Origin: UBA8231 sp036011085
GTDB lineage: Bacteria > Latescibacterota > UBA2968 > UBA8231
Direction: 5' to 3'
DNA length: 64,000 bases
Assembly (NCBI GenBank): GCA_036011085.1
Contig: DASCMS010000135.1
Location: forward strand, 1-64,000
Under the pieces are notes generated by a model that searched no databases, had not been told where the DNA came from, and was given only the letters and a program-made list of their open reading frames with translations. Positions 52,499-61,161 of this stretch are shown here, one piece after another. A program made the translations under genes and the position numbers. How positions within the stretch are numbered: the stretch's first letter is position 1; the number at the start of each line of letters is the position of its first letter.

Positions 52499-54077
52499 AT
52501 CTGGCTACCAGCTCGTCGCTGTCGGCATAGCCGATGCGCACAGCCCGGGTTCGGATCGTCGTGGTCCCGGGTGGCAGGTCGATCGGCTCGGTGTAGAGCC
52601 GCCAGCGCCCTTCTCGGTCGCTGTCCGTCCTGTACGTCATGGAGGCTCCCTGCGTCGCGCAGTGGAGTTGCAGGCGACAGGGTGCACTGAAAGTACCCTC
52701 TGACAGCAGTTCGAGGCCGTGGGTCTCGGCCGCGATCGGTACACAGCGCGCCGGTGAGGTGTGCGGCTGCTCCCCGTCTGGCCAGAAGCGACGCATCATC
52801 TCCTCTTCCGCCACCTCACCCAGGTCCCCGGTCTCGTCCTGCCAGTTCTCCAGCGCCGTCCGCAGCCGCTCGAGCACCGGCCCGTACTCCGGATCGTCAG
52901 CCAGGTTAACCATCTCGAAGGGATCCGCCTTGGTATCGTACAACTCCTCGGCAGGTCGCGGCGTGTCAAACATCAGCTGCTGATCCCCTTGCAGTCCCCC
53001 CTCACGATACAGCCGCCACATCTCCTGCGTCACCGGATGCCGATTGCGGTACGGATTCCACAGCAGGTACGGTCGTTCGGGATAGTAGTGCCGCAGGTAC
53101 TTGTAGCGGCGATCGCGCACCGCCCGAACCCGGTCGTGGGCCTCGTCGTGTCGATCCCTTGATGCATAGATGTATTGCCGTGGCTCAGCGTCCGGCCCAA
53201 GGAAAGGCCGGCCCTGCAGATGTCGCGGGCGAACGGTCCCGGTAAGGGACAGCATCGTCGGCCCCAGGTCGATGAGGCTCACGAGGCGCTCTTCCACAGA
53301 GCCTGCCTTCACCTGCCCGGGCCAGCGCACGATCAACGGGATGCGGATGCCGGCGTCGTACGGCCAGCGCTTGGCCCGGGGCAGCCCCTCGCCATGATCG
53401 CTCCACAGCACGACGATCGTGTCGTTGGCCAGCCCATCCGCCTCGAGTTGGTCGAGCAGTTCACCCACACGGCCGTCGGCTGTCTCCAGGTTGTCATAGT
53501 GACGCGCCAGCGCCTCACGGCAGACGGGGGTATTGGGCAGGTACGGCGGCAGTTCCACCGCCTCGACATCGGTGCGCAGAGGCTGACCCTCGTGTTTTTC
53601 CGGCCACATGCCGCTCTCGTGGGTCACCGTCGGATTGAACACGGCGAAGAACGGCGTGTCTTGCGGACGGTTCCGCCAGTGCGCCTCGTCCCCGAGTTCA
53701 TCCCAGGCGGTGAGGGGTGGCTCGAACTGGTAGTCCGTCTTCCTGTTGTTCGTGCAGTAGTAGCCGGCGCCACGCAGATACTCGGTGAAACACTTCACGT
53801 ACGGCGGCGGACAGGCTTGATACGGAGACGGTCGGTCCGGATCGACGTTGGTACTGGTGCGCATCTGATGGGCGCCGATGGCTGTGGGATACATCCCCGT
53901 GATGATCGCCGCCCGGCTGGGAGCACACACCCCGGCCACCGAGAAGGCCCGCGGGTAGATGCACCCGGCTGCTGCCAGCCGGTCGATATTCGGCGTGCGC
54001 GCCACCTCGTCGCCATAGCAGCTGAAGCGCGGGCTGGTGTCCTCCAGGGAGATCCACAGAATGTTAGGCCGGTTCAT
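52485..54077 (-). CDS. Type I sulfatase with C-terminal beta domain
   Basis: This 530-residue protein has the metal site RPNILWISLEDTSPRFSCYGD, the formylglycine motif VCAPSRAAIITGMYPTAIG (Cys type) and the late metal site LWSDHGEGLPRAKRWPYDAG. The last 80 residues (APCRLQLHCATQGASMTYRTD) resemble the chitobiase C-terminal/HYR-type beta domain seen in planctomycete and FCB sulfatases. There is no signal peptide. It ends the leftward run that starts at 59364, 18 bp after the glycosidase-like gene. Acts on sulfated glycans. Confidence 0.9.
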   Translation of the reverse strand: MNRPNILWISLEDTSPRFSCYGDEVARTPNIDRLAAAGCIYPRAFSVAGVCAPSRAAIITGMYPTAIGAHQMRTSTNVDPDRPSPYQACPPPYVKCFTEYLRGAGYYCTNNRKTDYQFEPPLTAWDELGDEAHWRNRPQDTPFFAVFNPTVTHESGMWPEKHEGQPLRTDVEAVELPPYLPNTPVCREALARHYDNLETADGRVGELLDQLEADGLANDTIVVLWSDHGEGLPRAKRWPYDAGIRIPLIVRWPGQVKAGSVEERLVSLIDLGPTMLSLTGTVRPRHLQGRPFLGPDAEPRQYIYASRDRHDEAHDRVRAVRDRRYKYLRHYYPERPYLLWNPYRNRHPVTQEMWRLYREGGLQGDQQLMFDTPRPAEELYDTKADPFEMVNLADDPEYGPVLERLRTALENWQDETGDLGEVAEEEMMRRFWPDGEQPHTSPARCVPIAAETHGLELLSEGTFSAPCRLQLHCATQGASMTYRTDSDREGRWRLYTEPIDLPPGTTTIRTRAVRIGYADSDELVARFTVA

Positions 54078-54095
54078 GGTTCTTTTATCCTGACA

Positions 54096-55520
54096 TTAGT
54101 CCTTGGTGACCAGGGCGATGTGCGGCCCCGGCGGGGTCCGCAGATCGATCATGCCGCCGCCGGCAGCAAGCGAGACTCCGTCGAGCCAACGGCTCGCGGC
54201 GATATCCATGACGGCCACGGTGAGATTGACTCCCACCGGAACATCGCCTGCATCGAGCCGGACCTGGCCTCCATCCGGGAAGTAGACCGCGTACTGTCGT
54301 CCGGAGACAACCGCCGCATAGGCCTCGTTTTCGTCACGGTCGGACAGCAGCTGAAAATCGGCATCGGCTTCGGCATGAAACACGTCGAAGTGGGCCTGCA
54401 GCATTCTGGCGCTGCGCAGGTTCGCCTGCGCCGTCTCGCTCAACCCCAGACCGGAGGGCGGCCGGTGGAAGCGACTGGAAGCAAAGCCGCCGATGAGATT
54501 GCGCCAGAACACCTGCTGCCCGTGTTCGGCGCTCACCCCCCGATCGGTCCACTTGGACGTGTCGGCGCCGTAGATCTTCGTCGAATTCATCGGCCGCGGG
54601 TGATCGGCCAGGTAGGCACGCACCCACTGGGCCCGTTCCCAGTTGGTCTGTCCCGGGTTGTGCGAGTTCTGCGCGATGTCGACGAAGGTATACAGCTCCG
54701 GGTGATCGAAAGTCGGCCTGTGCGTCTCGTGGCGAACGTCCCAGTGGTCCCACATCTCCGTGATCTCTACATCCACTCCGGCAATGGCAGCAGCGTCACC
54801 GACGTACTTCGCCCAGTAGCGCCCCCAGGCAGGGTCCCCTGATGTTTCGTTGTCCATGCAGTACAGGATGTTGTCATACTTCAGCGAACAGGACAGCACC
54901 TTGTCGATGAAGGCCTGTTGAAACGGCAGAACGACCCGGTTGTCCCCCAGTTCAGGAACGGTGTAGAAAAAGGGCTGCCCATTCGAACCTGGATGGTCGG
55001 GATACTCGGCGGCCAGGCCGGATTCATCGTGGCCGTAGTTGATGTTGTTCGTCGGGTTGTAGGGATCCGACTGCCAGTTGTCCTGGCCGTGATCGAAGCG
55101 GTCCCACATCTCGATCTGCACGATGATGTCCCTGGCAGACGTCAGTTGCAGCAGCATCTCGAAGCGCTGCCAGTAGGCGTCGTTCCAGTGACTCAGATCG
55201 TAGCGTCCGTCCTCGCCTCTGGCGAAGGCCTTGATCTCGAAGCCCTGGTCGGGGCGATCCGACATCGTGTTACGGATGTAATTGCCTCCTACCGACACCA
55301 GCAGATCCAAATGAGCCTCGAGATCGGGGATCTGGAACAGATTGTCCTTCACCGATCCGCCCAGGAGCCAGACGGGTTTGCCGCCGTACTGCCAGAATCG
55401 GGGGTTCTCCCCCCAGGGCTGAATACGCCCGGCCCCTTTCTCGGCCTGTGCTGTAGCCGTCGTCATCACAATCCCTCCCGTGAGCACCCACAACAGGCGC
55501 CTGTGCACACCATGTGTCAC
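54096..55520 (-). CDS. Secreted glycosidase-like protein (TIM-barrel, DUF4038-like)
   Basis: This 474-residue protein starts at a GTG overlapping the previous stop by 4 bp (GTGA). A signal peptide is present (LLWVLTGGIVMTTATAQA). The body opens NPRFWQYGGKPVWLLGGSVKDNLFQ, typical of putative glycoside hydrolases with a cellulase-like barrel (GGNYIRNTMSDR, IIVQIEMWDRFDHGQDNW, LYCMDNETSGDPAWGRYWAKYV). The C-terminal beta domain (YAVYFPDGGQVRLDAGDVP) is like the putative collagen-binding domain of DUF4038 proteins. Possible acid residues are in MDNETSG. Substrate unknown. Confidence 0.8.
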   Translation of the reverse strand: MTHGVHRRLLWVLTGGIVMTTATAQAEKGAGRIQPWGENPRFWQYGGKPVWLLGGSVKDNLFQIPDLEAHLDLLVSVGGNYIRNTMSDRPDQGFEIKAFARGEDGRYDLSHWNDAYWQRFEMLLQLTSARDIIVQIEMWDRFDHGQDNWQSDPYNPTNNINYGHDESGLAAEYPDHPGSNGQPFFYTVPELGDNRVVLPFQQAFIDKVLSCSLKYDNILYCMDNETSGDPAWGRYWAKYVGDAAAIAGVDVEITEMWDHWDVRHETHRPTFDHPELYTFVDIAQNSHNPGQTNWERAQWVRAYLADHPRPMNSTKIYGADTSKWTDRGVSAEHGQQVFWRNLIGGFASSRFHRPPSGLGLSETAQANLRSARMLQAHFDVFHAEADADFQLLSDRDENEAYAAVVSGRQYAVYFPDGGQVRLDAGDVPVGVNLTVAVMDIAASRWLDGVSLAAGGGMIDLRTPPGPHIALVTKD

Positions 55521-56623
55521 CAACGGCCTGTGCGAGGCTGCCGCAGTGCCCGCTCCATCAACCGCCGGGCGTCGGCCTGTGGTTCCTCGTCAGCCAGCTG
55601 CCGGTAGATGCCGGCAAAGTACTCGACGTCGTTCTCGATCTCGGTTTCAAACTCGGGCAGAATCTGTCGCGTGTAATGGGCGGTCAGCCCCGCGTAGGCA
55701 GCGTTCGTCTGCCAGTCGAGCTCGCCCCCCTTCAGGTCGCGGTCTGACGCCTCCCGGTACAGATCGACGAGCAGATGTGTACCGATCTCGTGCACGATGA
55801 GCCCGAGCATATGCGCCTGATCCTGGTCGGCTGACAGCAGGCTGCGATCGTACCCCAGACTCGTGATCCCCCTGCCTGCCGGCGCCGCCGTGAGCGAAAT
55901 CTCGTAGCGGTTCCCGCGAAAGCGCTGCCCGGTCATCTCCTCCCAGGTATCGAGCAACCGCAGCGACCAGAGCTGGCCATTGAGCTCATCGGCGGCCAGA
56001 TCGAGGTCCAGTTCGGCGTCGTTCCAGACCTCCTCATCCCATCTCTGATAGTTGTACTCGTACACGTGGACGAGTTGCCGTACTGCTCGCAGGTACGTCT
56101 CGTAGACCTCGGAGCGACTGTAGAAGAAGCCCTCGAAATCGAACAGCCACCAGGTCAGGCGCGTCATCTGCCGCGGGTACAGATCCCTGATGGCGTCGTA
56201 CTGCTGAGAGCCCATGGCCTCGTCGACAGCGCGCATGTACTCGAACAGGGAAAACTCATCCTCCAGGGGCAGATAGGCGGGAAGCAGGACGAAGAAGGGC
56301 GCCAGGTCTCCGGTGAACCCGTGGCCCCACTGCAGCATGGGCGCATGACGCCGCAGGATCTGATGGCTCTCGGCGTCGACGGTGTGGCCATAGGCGTCAG
56401 CGTAGGACGTGTGCCATGGCAGGCCGGCCACGGCGGTCAGATGCGTAATGTAATTCGGCAGGCGCTCAACGACGCACACCACTTCCTTCTCACGCTCGTT
56501 GGCGAACACGGGCGGTACACCACCTTGCGACCGGCCGGCGGGTGCGGCGCAGCCGGCCAGCGCGATGGCCAGAACACCCAGCTTCAGCCCTGTTGAGCAC
56601 CCGCGGAGCAACCTGTGGTTCAT
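55517..56623 (-). CDS. Lipoprotein with HEIGTH metallopeptidase-like motif
   Basis: This 368-residue protein has a lipobox (IALAGCAAP, Cys25). The candidate zinc site GLIVHEIGTHLLVDLYRE lies at about 278-295 and is followed by acidic residues. HEIGTH is shared with the tyrosine-carboxypeptidase/DUF1704 group, but no other signature is secure. Overlap with the upstream HAD gene is 4 bp (ATGA). Probably periplasmic or surface exposed. Confidence 0.7.
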   Translation of the reverse strand: MNHRLLRGCSTGLKLGVLAIALAGCAAPAGRSQGGVPPVFANEREKEVVCVVERLPNYITHLTAVAGLPWHTSYADAYGHTVDAESHQILRRHAPMLQWGHGFTGDLAPFFVLLPAYLPLEDEFSLFEYMRAVDEAMGSQQYDAIRDLYPRQMTRLTWWLFDFEGFFYSRSEVYETYLRAVRQLVHVYEYNYQRWDEEVWNDAELDLDLAADELNGQLWSLRLLDTWEEMTGQRFRGNRYEISLTAAPAGRGITSLGYDRSLLSADQDQAHMLGLIVHEIGTHLLVDLYREASDRDLKGGELDWQTNAAYAGLTAHYTRQILPEFETEIENDVEYFAGIYRQLADEEPQADARRLMERALRQPRTGRW

Positions 56624-57252
56624 CCCTCATCTCCGATGTACGGTACTACTGCGTCGATCACGTCCTGTGGTGAGTGCACCCACACGGCCGGCATGCCGGC
56701 GGCTCGAGCCCCGAGCACGTTTTCTTCTGTATCATCGAAAAAGAGCATCCTGTCCAGGGGCACACCCGTCTGGCGGGCGATCGCCTCGAAGGCCGCCGCC
56801 TCCGGTTTGCGCAGTCCGAGGCTGCAGGAGAGGAAAATGTGCTCGAAGGGCTGCAGCTGTCGGGCGTACATCGCCGACCAGGCTCGGTGATGGGTGACGT
56901 TCGTGTTCGTGAATGCGTAGAGTTGCCGGCTGCGAGCCATCGCCGGCAACAGCGCCACCACTTCGGGGATGAGCCCGGTGTAGATCGCGTTCCAGCCGGC
57001 GGCCAGATCCTCGTCGGCCAGGTCGAGGCCCAGCAGGGACCGCAGGGACTCGAAGTATTGCGCCGCCTCGATCTGGCCCCGCTCGTGACGCTCGTAGGCC
57101 TCGTCGAAGTGGAAGCGCTGACGCAGATCGCCGACGTCACGGTCGGCGGCCCGGGCCCAGTGATGCAGAGCGTGCTCGAAATTTATGCCGATCACGACGT
57201 TGCCCAGATCGAAGAGCCAGGCGTCGACATCCCTCAGGTTCTCTGAAACCAC
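56620..57252 (-). CDS. HAD-family hydrolase (YihX-like)
   Basis: This protein of about 210 residues has motif I WLFDLGNVVIGIN, motif II AFTNTNVTHHRAW, motif III FLSCSLGLRKPEAAAFEAIARQ (catalytic Lys) and motif IV FFDDTEENVLGARAAGM. This is the pattern of small HAD phosphatases such as YihX (alpha-glucose-1-phosphatase). The GTG at 57252 is likely; a GTG at 57264 also has a preceding purine stretch. It overlaps the SGNH gene by 19 bp. Confidence 0.88.
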   Translation of the reverse strand: MVSENLRDVDAWLFDLGNVVIGINFEHALHHWARAADRDVGDLRQRFHFDEAYERHERGQIEAAQYFESLRSLLGLDLADEDLAAGWNAIYTGLIPEVVALLPAMARSRQLYAFTNTNVTHHRAWSAMYARQLQPFEHIFLSCSLGLRKPEAAAFEAIARQTGVPLDRMLFFDDTEENVLGARAAGMPAVWVHSPQDVIDAVVPYIGDEG

Positions 57253-57842
57253 CAGTCCTCCCACTGCAGCACCAGCTGCGCCAGGCGTTCATACCCCGCT
57301 CCCGAAGGGTGGGCGCCGTCATTGCTTGCCGCCTCCCGCATCCAGATCTCGTCCGCTGCCAGTGCCTCGAACACGGAGAGGGCCGGCACTCCTTCCTGCT
57401 TTGCCTCCCGCACGAGTCGGTCCGACAGGGAGTCGATCCGCTCGTTCTGGGCGGCATCATCGACAGGTGGCGGGCCGATGAAGCAAGTGCGCCAACCCCG
57501 GCCGGCTGCTACTGCAAGAATGTCCCTGAGATTGGCGACGCTGTCATCTGCCGTCACGCGGCGGTGACCTGCCTCCTCCGTTGTGTCATTGGTGCCAAAG
57601 GCGAACACCACGCCGGCCGCCTCCAGTCCCTCTGGCAGCCGCGCCTCACACTCGGTCAGCCAGCGCCGCCGGACGTCGTCGCTCGTATCCCGTCGCACGC
57701 CCAGGTTGTACCCCGTCAACTCGAATCCTGCCCCCCGGGCTGCGGCGCAGACCCGCCCGGCCCAACCCAGGCAGGCCTCGTCCATGGTGCCCTGAACGAA
57801 GGAATCGCCGACGAAACAGACGCGCTGGTCCGGCGACAGCAT
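57234..57842 (-). CDS. SGNH/GDSL hydrolase
   Basis: This 202-residue protein has block I VCFVGDSFVQGT (catalytic Ser), block II-like YNLGVRRDTSDD, block III FAFGTNDTTEEAG and block V SNDGAHPSGAGYERLA (catalytic Asp/His). No signal peptide is visible. It is an esterase or carbohydrate deacylase. The ATG at 57842 overlaps the previous stop by one base (TGATG). Confidence 0.9.
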   Translation of the reverse strand: MLSPDQRVCFVGDSFVQGTMDEACLGWAGRVCAAARGAGFELTGYNLGVRRDTSDDVRRRWLTECEARLPEGLEAAGVVFAFGTNDTTEEAGHRRVTADDSVANLRDILAVAAGRGWRTCFIGPPPVDDAAQNERIDSLSDRLVREAKQEGVPALSVFEALAADEIWMREAASNDGAHPSGAGYERLAQLVLQWEDWWFQRT

Positions 57843-58564
57843 CACCCTCCCTCGGGCAGGTACGAAGCGAAGAGTCTCTGAATGTCATCCAGCATGTCGG
57901 CGTTGAGGGACAGCAATATGATCCCGACGAAAGCATCGAGGCGCACCACGGCGTTGAGGCTCGCGTCCTGCTCCACTGACTGGCGCAGTCGCTCTGTAAA
58001 GCCCCGGTTGACAATCTGCACCTGTTGGTAGATATGCGGCAGGTTTGCCAGTTCCCAATCGGGAGTACCGCCGCTGCGAGAGACGAAATACTGCGCCACC
58101 AGATACATGGCCAGGGCACGGAACGTCGTCTCTTCGGCGGTTGCCAGAGGCAGGTGGAAGCGCACCATGGGGCGCAGCTTCTCCATCACCGGACAGCCAC
58201 TCGTCACCATATAGATGCCGAGCAGGGAGCTGACGGCCTCCGACATGTGCGTACGCTTGACGTAGCTGCGCTCATCGGTGCTGATGCGCAGGTCGATCTC
58301 TTCGTAGGATGCGGCGTCGGAGAAGAACCCGACAAAGTCCGAGATATTCGCCGCAATCGGACAGTGTGGATGCGCCTGCTGCTGCAGCGGGCAGTTGTCG
58401 CACTGGCTGCATCCCAGCTCGGTCCATGCGGGCAGGGGTGCCGCTGGATCCACAGGCGCCAGGGCGAGGCTCGACCGGTCGAGGTGCAGATCGAAGGTTC
58501 GCTCCGTGCCTCCTGGCAGCAGAAAGTCGTAGCGATAGCGGATGGTGTCGGCCACGTCGGTCAT
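57842..58564 (-). CDS. Cys-cluster protein, DUF6901-like
   Basis: This 240-residue protein is not confidently assigned. A short N-terminal strand region (YRYDFLLPGGTERTFDLHLD) is followed by a Cys cluster GCSQCDNCPLQQQAHPHCP (about 70-90) that could bind metal. A helical region follows (HMSEAVSSLLGIYMVTSGCPVMEKLRPMVRFHLPLATAEE). This resembles DUF6901-type proteins from memory. It may be a sensor or scaffold. The Met at 58564 overlaps the upstream GNAT stop by 4 bp. Confidence 0.65.
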   Translation of the reverse strand: MTDVADTIRYRYDFLLPGGTERTFDLHLDRSSLALAPVDPAAPLPAWTELGCSQCDNCPLQQQAHPHCPIAANISDFVGFFSDAASYEEIDLRISTDERSYVKRTHMSEAVSSLLGIYMVTSGCPVMEKLRPMVRFHLPLATAEETTFRALAMYLVAQYFVSRSGGTPDWELANLPHIYQQVQIVNRGFTERLRQSVEQDASLNAVVRLDAFVGIILLSLNADMLDDIQRLFASYLPEGG

Positions 58565-59364
58565 GACGTCCTCCACAGACATGGTCTGGTGGTGGTGATC
58601 GCCGTGAAGCCCAGACCCTCCAGGATGGGGCGACTCGATGGCAGGGCGTCCACTTGCAGCCATGGCACGTTGCGGGCAGCCGCCTGCCGCGCCCGGTGTG
58701 CCACCATACTGCGGTACACGCCGCGATGGCGGTACTTCCTGATGACGCCGCCCCCCGCCATGCCGCTGAACAGGCTGTCGGGATGGAAGCCGTTGCGCGC
58801 TGATCCCACGGGCAGGCCATCAACATAAGCGACGCACATCTCGAGGGACGATGGGTCGTTGCGGAGTTGTCGGGCAAGGGACTCTCCGTACGCAGCAGGT
58901 GTATCCGGCCAGACCTGGACCCGGACCTGCATGTAGTCGGCCAGACCTGACTCATCGGTTACGGAGCGCACGTCATGGCCGGGATCCTCGGCCTCGATGA
59001 CGCGACCAACGGGAGCCACGACGACGGCCTCTTCCGTGCCGATGTCGAAACCAAGATGTCGCAGTCGCTCGAACAGCCGTCCCGGTGGATCGTGCGCGTA
59101 TGCTTTCCATTCGAAGTCGTGCCCCCTGTGCTCGAAATACGCGATCTCTTGCTGCACGGCGGCATCGAACTGTGCCTCTGTGTGCGAGGAGAACACGATG
59201 TCGCTCGATGTGCCGAAACGATCCACATGACGCACTACCCCTCCTTCCTGTACACGCAGGGCATGGCCCGGGAGCAGATCCCGGCGCTCCGCGTCGAAGC
59301 GCCGCAGCAGATCCATTCGCTGCGATTCTGTCAGGAGAGTCTCCCCTGTCTGTGTGTCGCCCAT
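58561..59364 (-). CDS. GNAT acetyltransferase
   Basis: This 267-residue protein has two parts. The N-terminal 130 residues (RFDAERRDLLPGHALRVQEGGVVRHVDRFG) are a non-catalytic GNAT-like half. The C-terminal half carries acetyl-CoA motif A as IRKYRHRGVYRSMVAHRARQAAARNV. It is the first gene of the leftward coupled run. The ATG at 59364 is chosen over a TTG at 59373. Confidence 0.85.
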   Translation of the reverse strand: MGDTQTGETLLTESQRMDLLRRFDAERRDLLPGHALRVQEGGVVRHVDRFGTSSDIVFSSHTEAQFDAAVQQEIAYFEHRGHDFEWKAYAHDPPGRLFERLRHLGFDIGTEEAVVVAPVGRVIEAEDPGHDVRSVTDESGLADYMQVRVQVWPDTPAAYGESLARQLRNDPSSLEMCVAYVDGLPVGSARNGFHPDSLFSGMAGGGVIRKYRHRGVYRSMVAHRARQAAARNVPWLQVDALPSSRPILEGLGFTAITTTRPCLWRTS

Positions 59365-59760
59365 GGTCGGCAAGATATCACTCGACGTGACCTCCTTCCA
59401 ACGGCCGTGTCGAGTGTCATCAGGTGAATATGCGCGACATGCATGAGCCCGCCCGCAGGGCCAGCAGAGGAAAATCCATGGGCAGCGAAGACTCCATCAC
59501 GTCTTCTCTCGTCATATCCATGTCTTTCGCGCATATCGCTGGCTGCAGAAAACTTGCGCAGAATGTGGGAACCTGTCCGACGGTGACTCGTCTATTTTCG
59601 CGAGCTTGCTCACGTGATCTGGATCACAGCCCGAATCTTCCGACCAGGGGCGTCATTTTCAGTAGTTGTACGGATGCGCCCCCCAACTGTCGCGAGGTAT
59701 ATTGACCCCGACCACGAGTCGGGGGGATACCCCGCGAGCCTTTGTAGGAGTCGCATTCTG
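59365..59760. other. Intergenic region between divergent genes with a 5'-leader hairpin
   Basis: No coding frame is convincing. CCCCGAC (59706-59712) and GTCGGGG (59718-59724) form a perfect 7-bp hairpin in the expected leader of the tiny HTH gene. GTAGGAG lies about 11 bases before its ATG at 59761. Purely visual; no promoter could be assigned confidently. Confidence 0.5.
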
Positions 59761-59949
59761 ATGATTCTGACCGGAGTTCCCGTCGACATCCTCGAGCGGG
59801 CGGCGCGCGTCTACAAGACCAATAAAGACGCCGGTGCCGCCCTCGGCATGAGCATGAGAGGCTTCTCCAGAGCCTGTCGACGCTATGGGATCGAAACGCC
59901 GTACGCACGCCGCCAGAAGGACCGTAGTCCGGCCCTGTCGTCTGACTGA
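59761..59949 (+). CDS. Tiny HTH protein, 62 residues (paralogue of 49708)
   Basis: The product starts MILTGVPVDILERAARVYKT and contains DAGAALGMSMRGFSRACRRYGIETPYARRQK. The HTH core matches the 49708 protein: DAx-x-x-G-x-x-x-x-FSR-x-CR-x-Y-x-I-x-TP-x-AR. A basic tail follows. It stands alone, 5' of a separate regulatory cluster. Probably a small DNA- or RNA-binding regulator, with a helical C-terminal stretch. Confidence 0.75.
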   Translation: MILTGVPVDILERAARVYKTNKDAGAALGMSMRGFSRACRRYGIETPYARRQKDRSPALSSD

Positions 59950-60114
59950 AAACTCGCTGTTGTCCCATCGCCGCGCCCGGATCGGGAATCCGTGATTCTA
60001 CCAGCTCCTCCACCTGATCCGGGTGCGTGCACTTTTTTTCGTTTCCATGGATTTTCCCGGCATTTCCTGCGGAATAGTGCATCCGCTCCTGTGTAGAGCG
60101 TAGCAGAATATGCC

Positions 60115-60144
60115 TTGACATTGCGCCCGTCAGGGGAGTATCCT
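60115..60144 (+). promoter_or_regulatory. Sigma-70-like promoter TTGACA-N18-TATCCT
   Basis: The -35 box TTGACA is at 60115-60120 and TATCCT at 60139-60144, spacing 18 bp. It is the only clear consensus promoter I found in the window. It drives the 23-codon ORF at 60230 and possibly the regulator at 60414. The stretch 59950-60114 holds no gene. Confidence 0.55.
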
Positions 60145-60229
60145 CCAGCGCAGGCCGGGACTCAGGTGGTAGCGCCCGCTTGGTCTCGGACGTTCTCGTA
60201 CCTCTCGCGCAAGAAAGGGAGACAGATTA

Positions 60230-60301
60230 ATGCCGAGTATCCGCACACTTGCGACAATGCTCGCGGTCTGCCTCCCATGGGAGTCTGAATCAGCCACCTG
60301 A
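60230..60301 (+). CDS. Small ORF, 23 codons, possible leader peptide
   Basis: ATG-CCG-AGT-ATC starts MPSIRTLATMLAVCLPWESE and ends SAT, TGA at 60299-60301. AAAGGGAG precedes the ATG by about 8 bases. It lies between a consensus-like promoter and a strong terminator. Either a true small protein or a regulatory leader. Confidence 0.5.
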   Translation: MPSIRTLATMLAVCLPWESESAT

Positions 60302-60339
60302 TCACGTGACCGGTTGGTTTCTGCTACCTCTCTCCGGAG

Positions 60340-60371
60340 CCGCACTGCGAGCCTGCAGTTGCGGTTTTTTT
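60340..60371 (+). terminator. Intrinsic terminator before the sigma-like gene
   Basis: CCGCACTGC (60340-60348) pairs with GCAGTTGCGG (60355-60364) with one bulge, followed by seven T (60365-60371). It lies 42 bp upstream of the TTG start at 60414, so it could attenuate that gene. Confidence 0.75.
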
Positions 60372-60413
60372 GTGTTTCAGTATTCACGAATATCCCCTCA
60401 CGGAGAGAGGATC

Positions 60414-60788
60414 TTGTATAATCCTGATTTCTGGGAAGTCCAGCTCGACCCGGCCGATCTGGAACGCTACCCGGCGGCGGCGGCGATCTGGCACGAAGAT
60501 GATGAAGACCAGCGTCTGCGACATCACGGGCGTGAGCGAACAGAGCAGTTGTTTCCCCCCGTCATGGACCTGGTAGGCGGCGCCCTGACGGAGCGCCAGC
60601 GCGAGGCGGTCATGCTCTATTTCCTCCACGACAAGACGCAGGAGGAGGTGGCCGAGATCATGGGGATCAACCGAAGGGTGGTCAGCCAGCATCTGTTCGG
60701 CATCCGGCGCAACGGTCGGCAGGTGGGCGGTGCCATCGCCCGGCTGCGAACCTTGTGTCGGAAACGGGGGATCGTCGCCGATGCCTGA
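60414..60788 (+). CDS. Sigma-70 region-4-like HTH protein
   Basis: This 124-residue protein has an acidic N terminus (DFWEVQLDPADLERYPAAAAIWHEDDEDQR) and a C-terminal region-4-like HTH (GALTERQREAVMLYFLHDKTQEEVAEIMGINRRVVSQHLFGI). It lacks sigma regions 2 and 3. The TTG at 60414 follows GGAGAGAGG and is preferred over an upstream extension that runs through the terminator. It is a small DNA-binding regulator or sigma-like adaptor. Confidence 0.75.
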   Translation: MYNPDFWEVQLDPADLERYPAAAAIWHEDDEDQRLRHHGRERTEQLFPPVMDLVGGALTERQREAVMLYFLHDKTQEEVAEIMGINRRVVSQHLFGIRRNGRQVGGAIARLRTLCRKRGIVADA

Positions 60789-60812
60789 ATGAGATGGTCC
60801 AGCACCACGTGT

Positions 60813-60851
60813 GGGGGTGGCGGGCGGTGTTGACACCGTTCCGCCACCCCC
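60813..60851. terminator. Perfect 11-bp hairpin terminator
   Basis: GGGGGTGGCGG (60813-60823) pairs with CCGCCACCCCC (60841-60851), with an inner stem CGGTGT/ACACCG. GCTTTAGTT follows as a weak T-rich tail. It lies 25 bp after the sigma-like gene. Confidence 0.75.
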
Positions 60852-60910
60852 GCTTTAGTTATGCCAACTGCATCGATGCGCAGGCGGCCCTGTGCAGGAG
60901 GGTGTTGTCC

Positions 60911-61093
60911 ATGAATATGGACCGTCGTACCGGCTGGAAACACTGGTTCGCTGATGTCGGCTATATCTACGTCGTTGTTGCTGTCCTCGTAGGAGCCGTC
61001 CTCGTCCTGGCCGACATGTACGGCGGCCGCCAGCCCGTCAGGACTGCTGGCGAACCGACCAGCGAGGCGCCGGGTTACGGTCCGCCACAATAG
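60911..61093 (+). CDS. Small single-pass membrane protein, 60 residues
   Basis: AGGAGG lies 9 bases before the ATG at 60911. The product has a basic N terminus (MNMDRRTGWKHWFADVG), one membrane helix (YIYVVVAVLVGAVLVLADMY) and a Pro/Gly-rich tail. Function unknown. Confidence 0.68.
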   Translation: MNMDRRTGWKHWFADVGYIYVVVAVLVGAVLVLADMYGGRQPVRTAGEPTSEAPGYGPPQ

Positions 61094-61161
61094 CACCCGC
61101 CGGCAGCCAGATCGACGGCAACGTTGGCGACGACCTTAACGGTTCCATAGCTTGAGTCGCT

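Noticed and set aside
60414..60422. TATAAT overlapping the start of the sigma-like gene
   Set aside because: It lies inside the start codon region with no -35 box at proper spacing; the upstream TTGACA/TATCCT is a better promoter.
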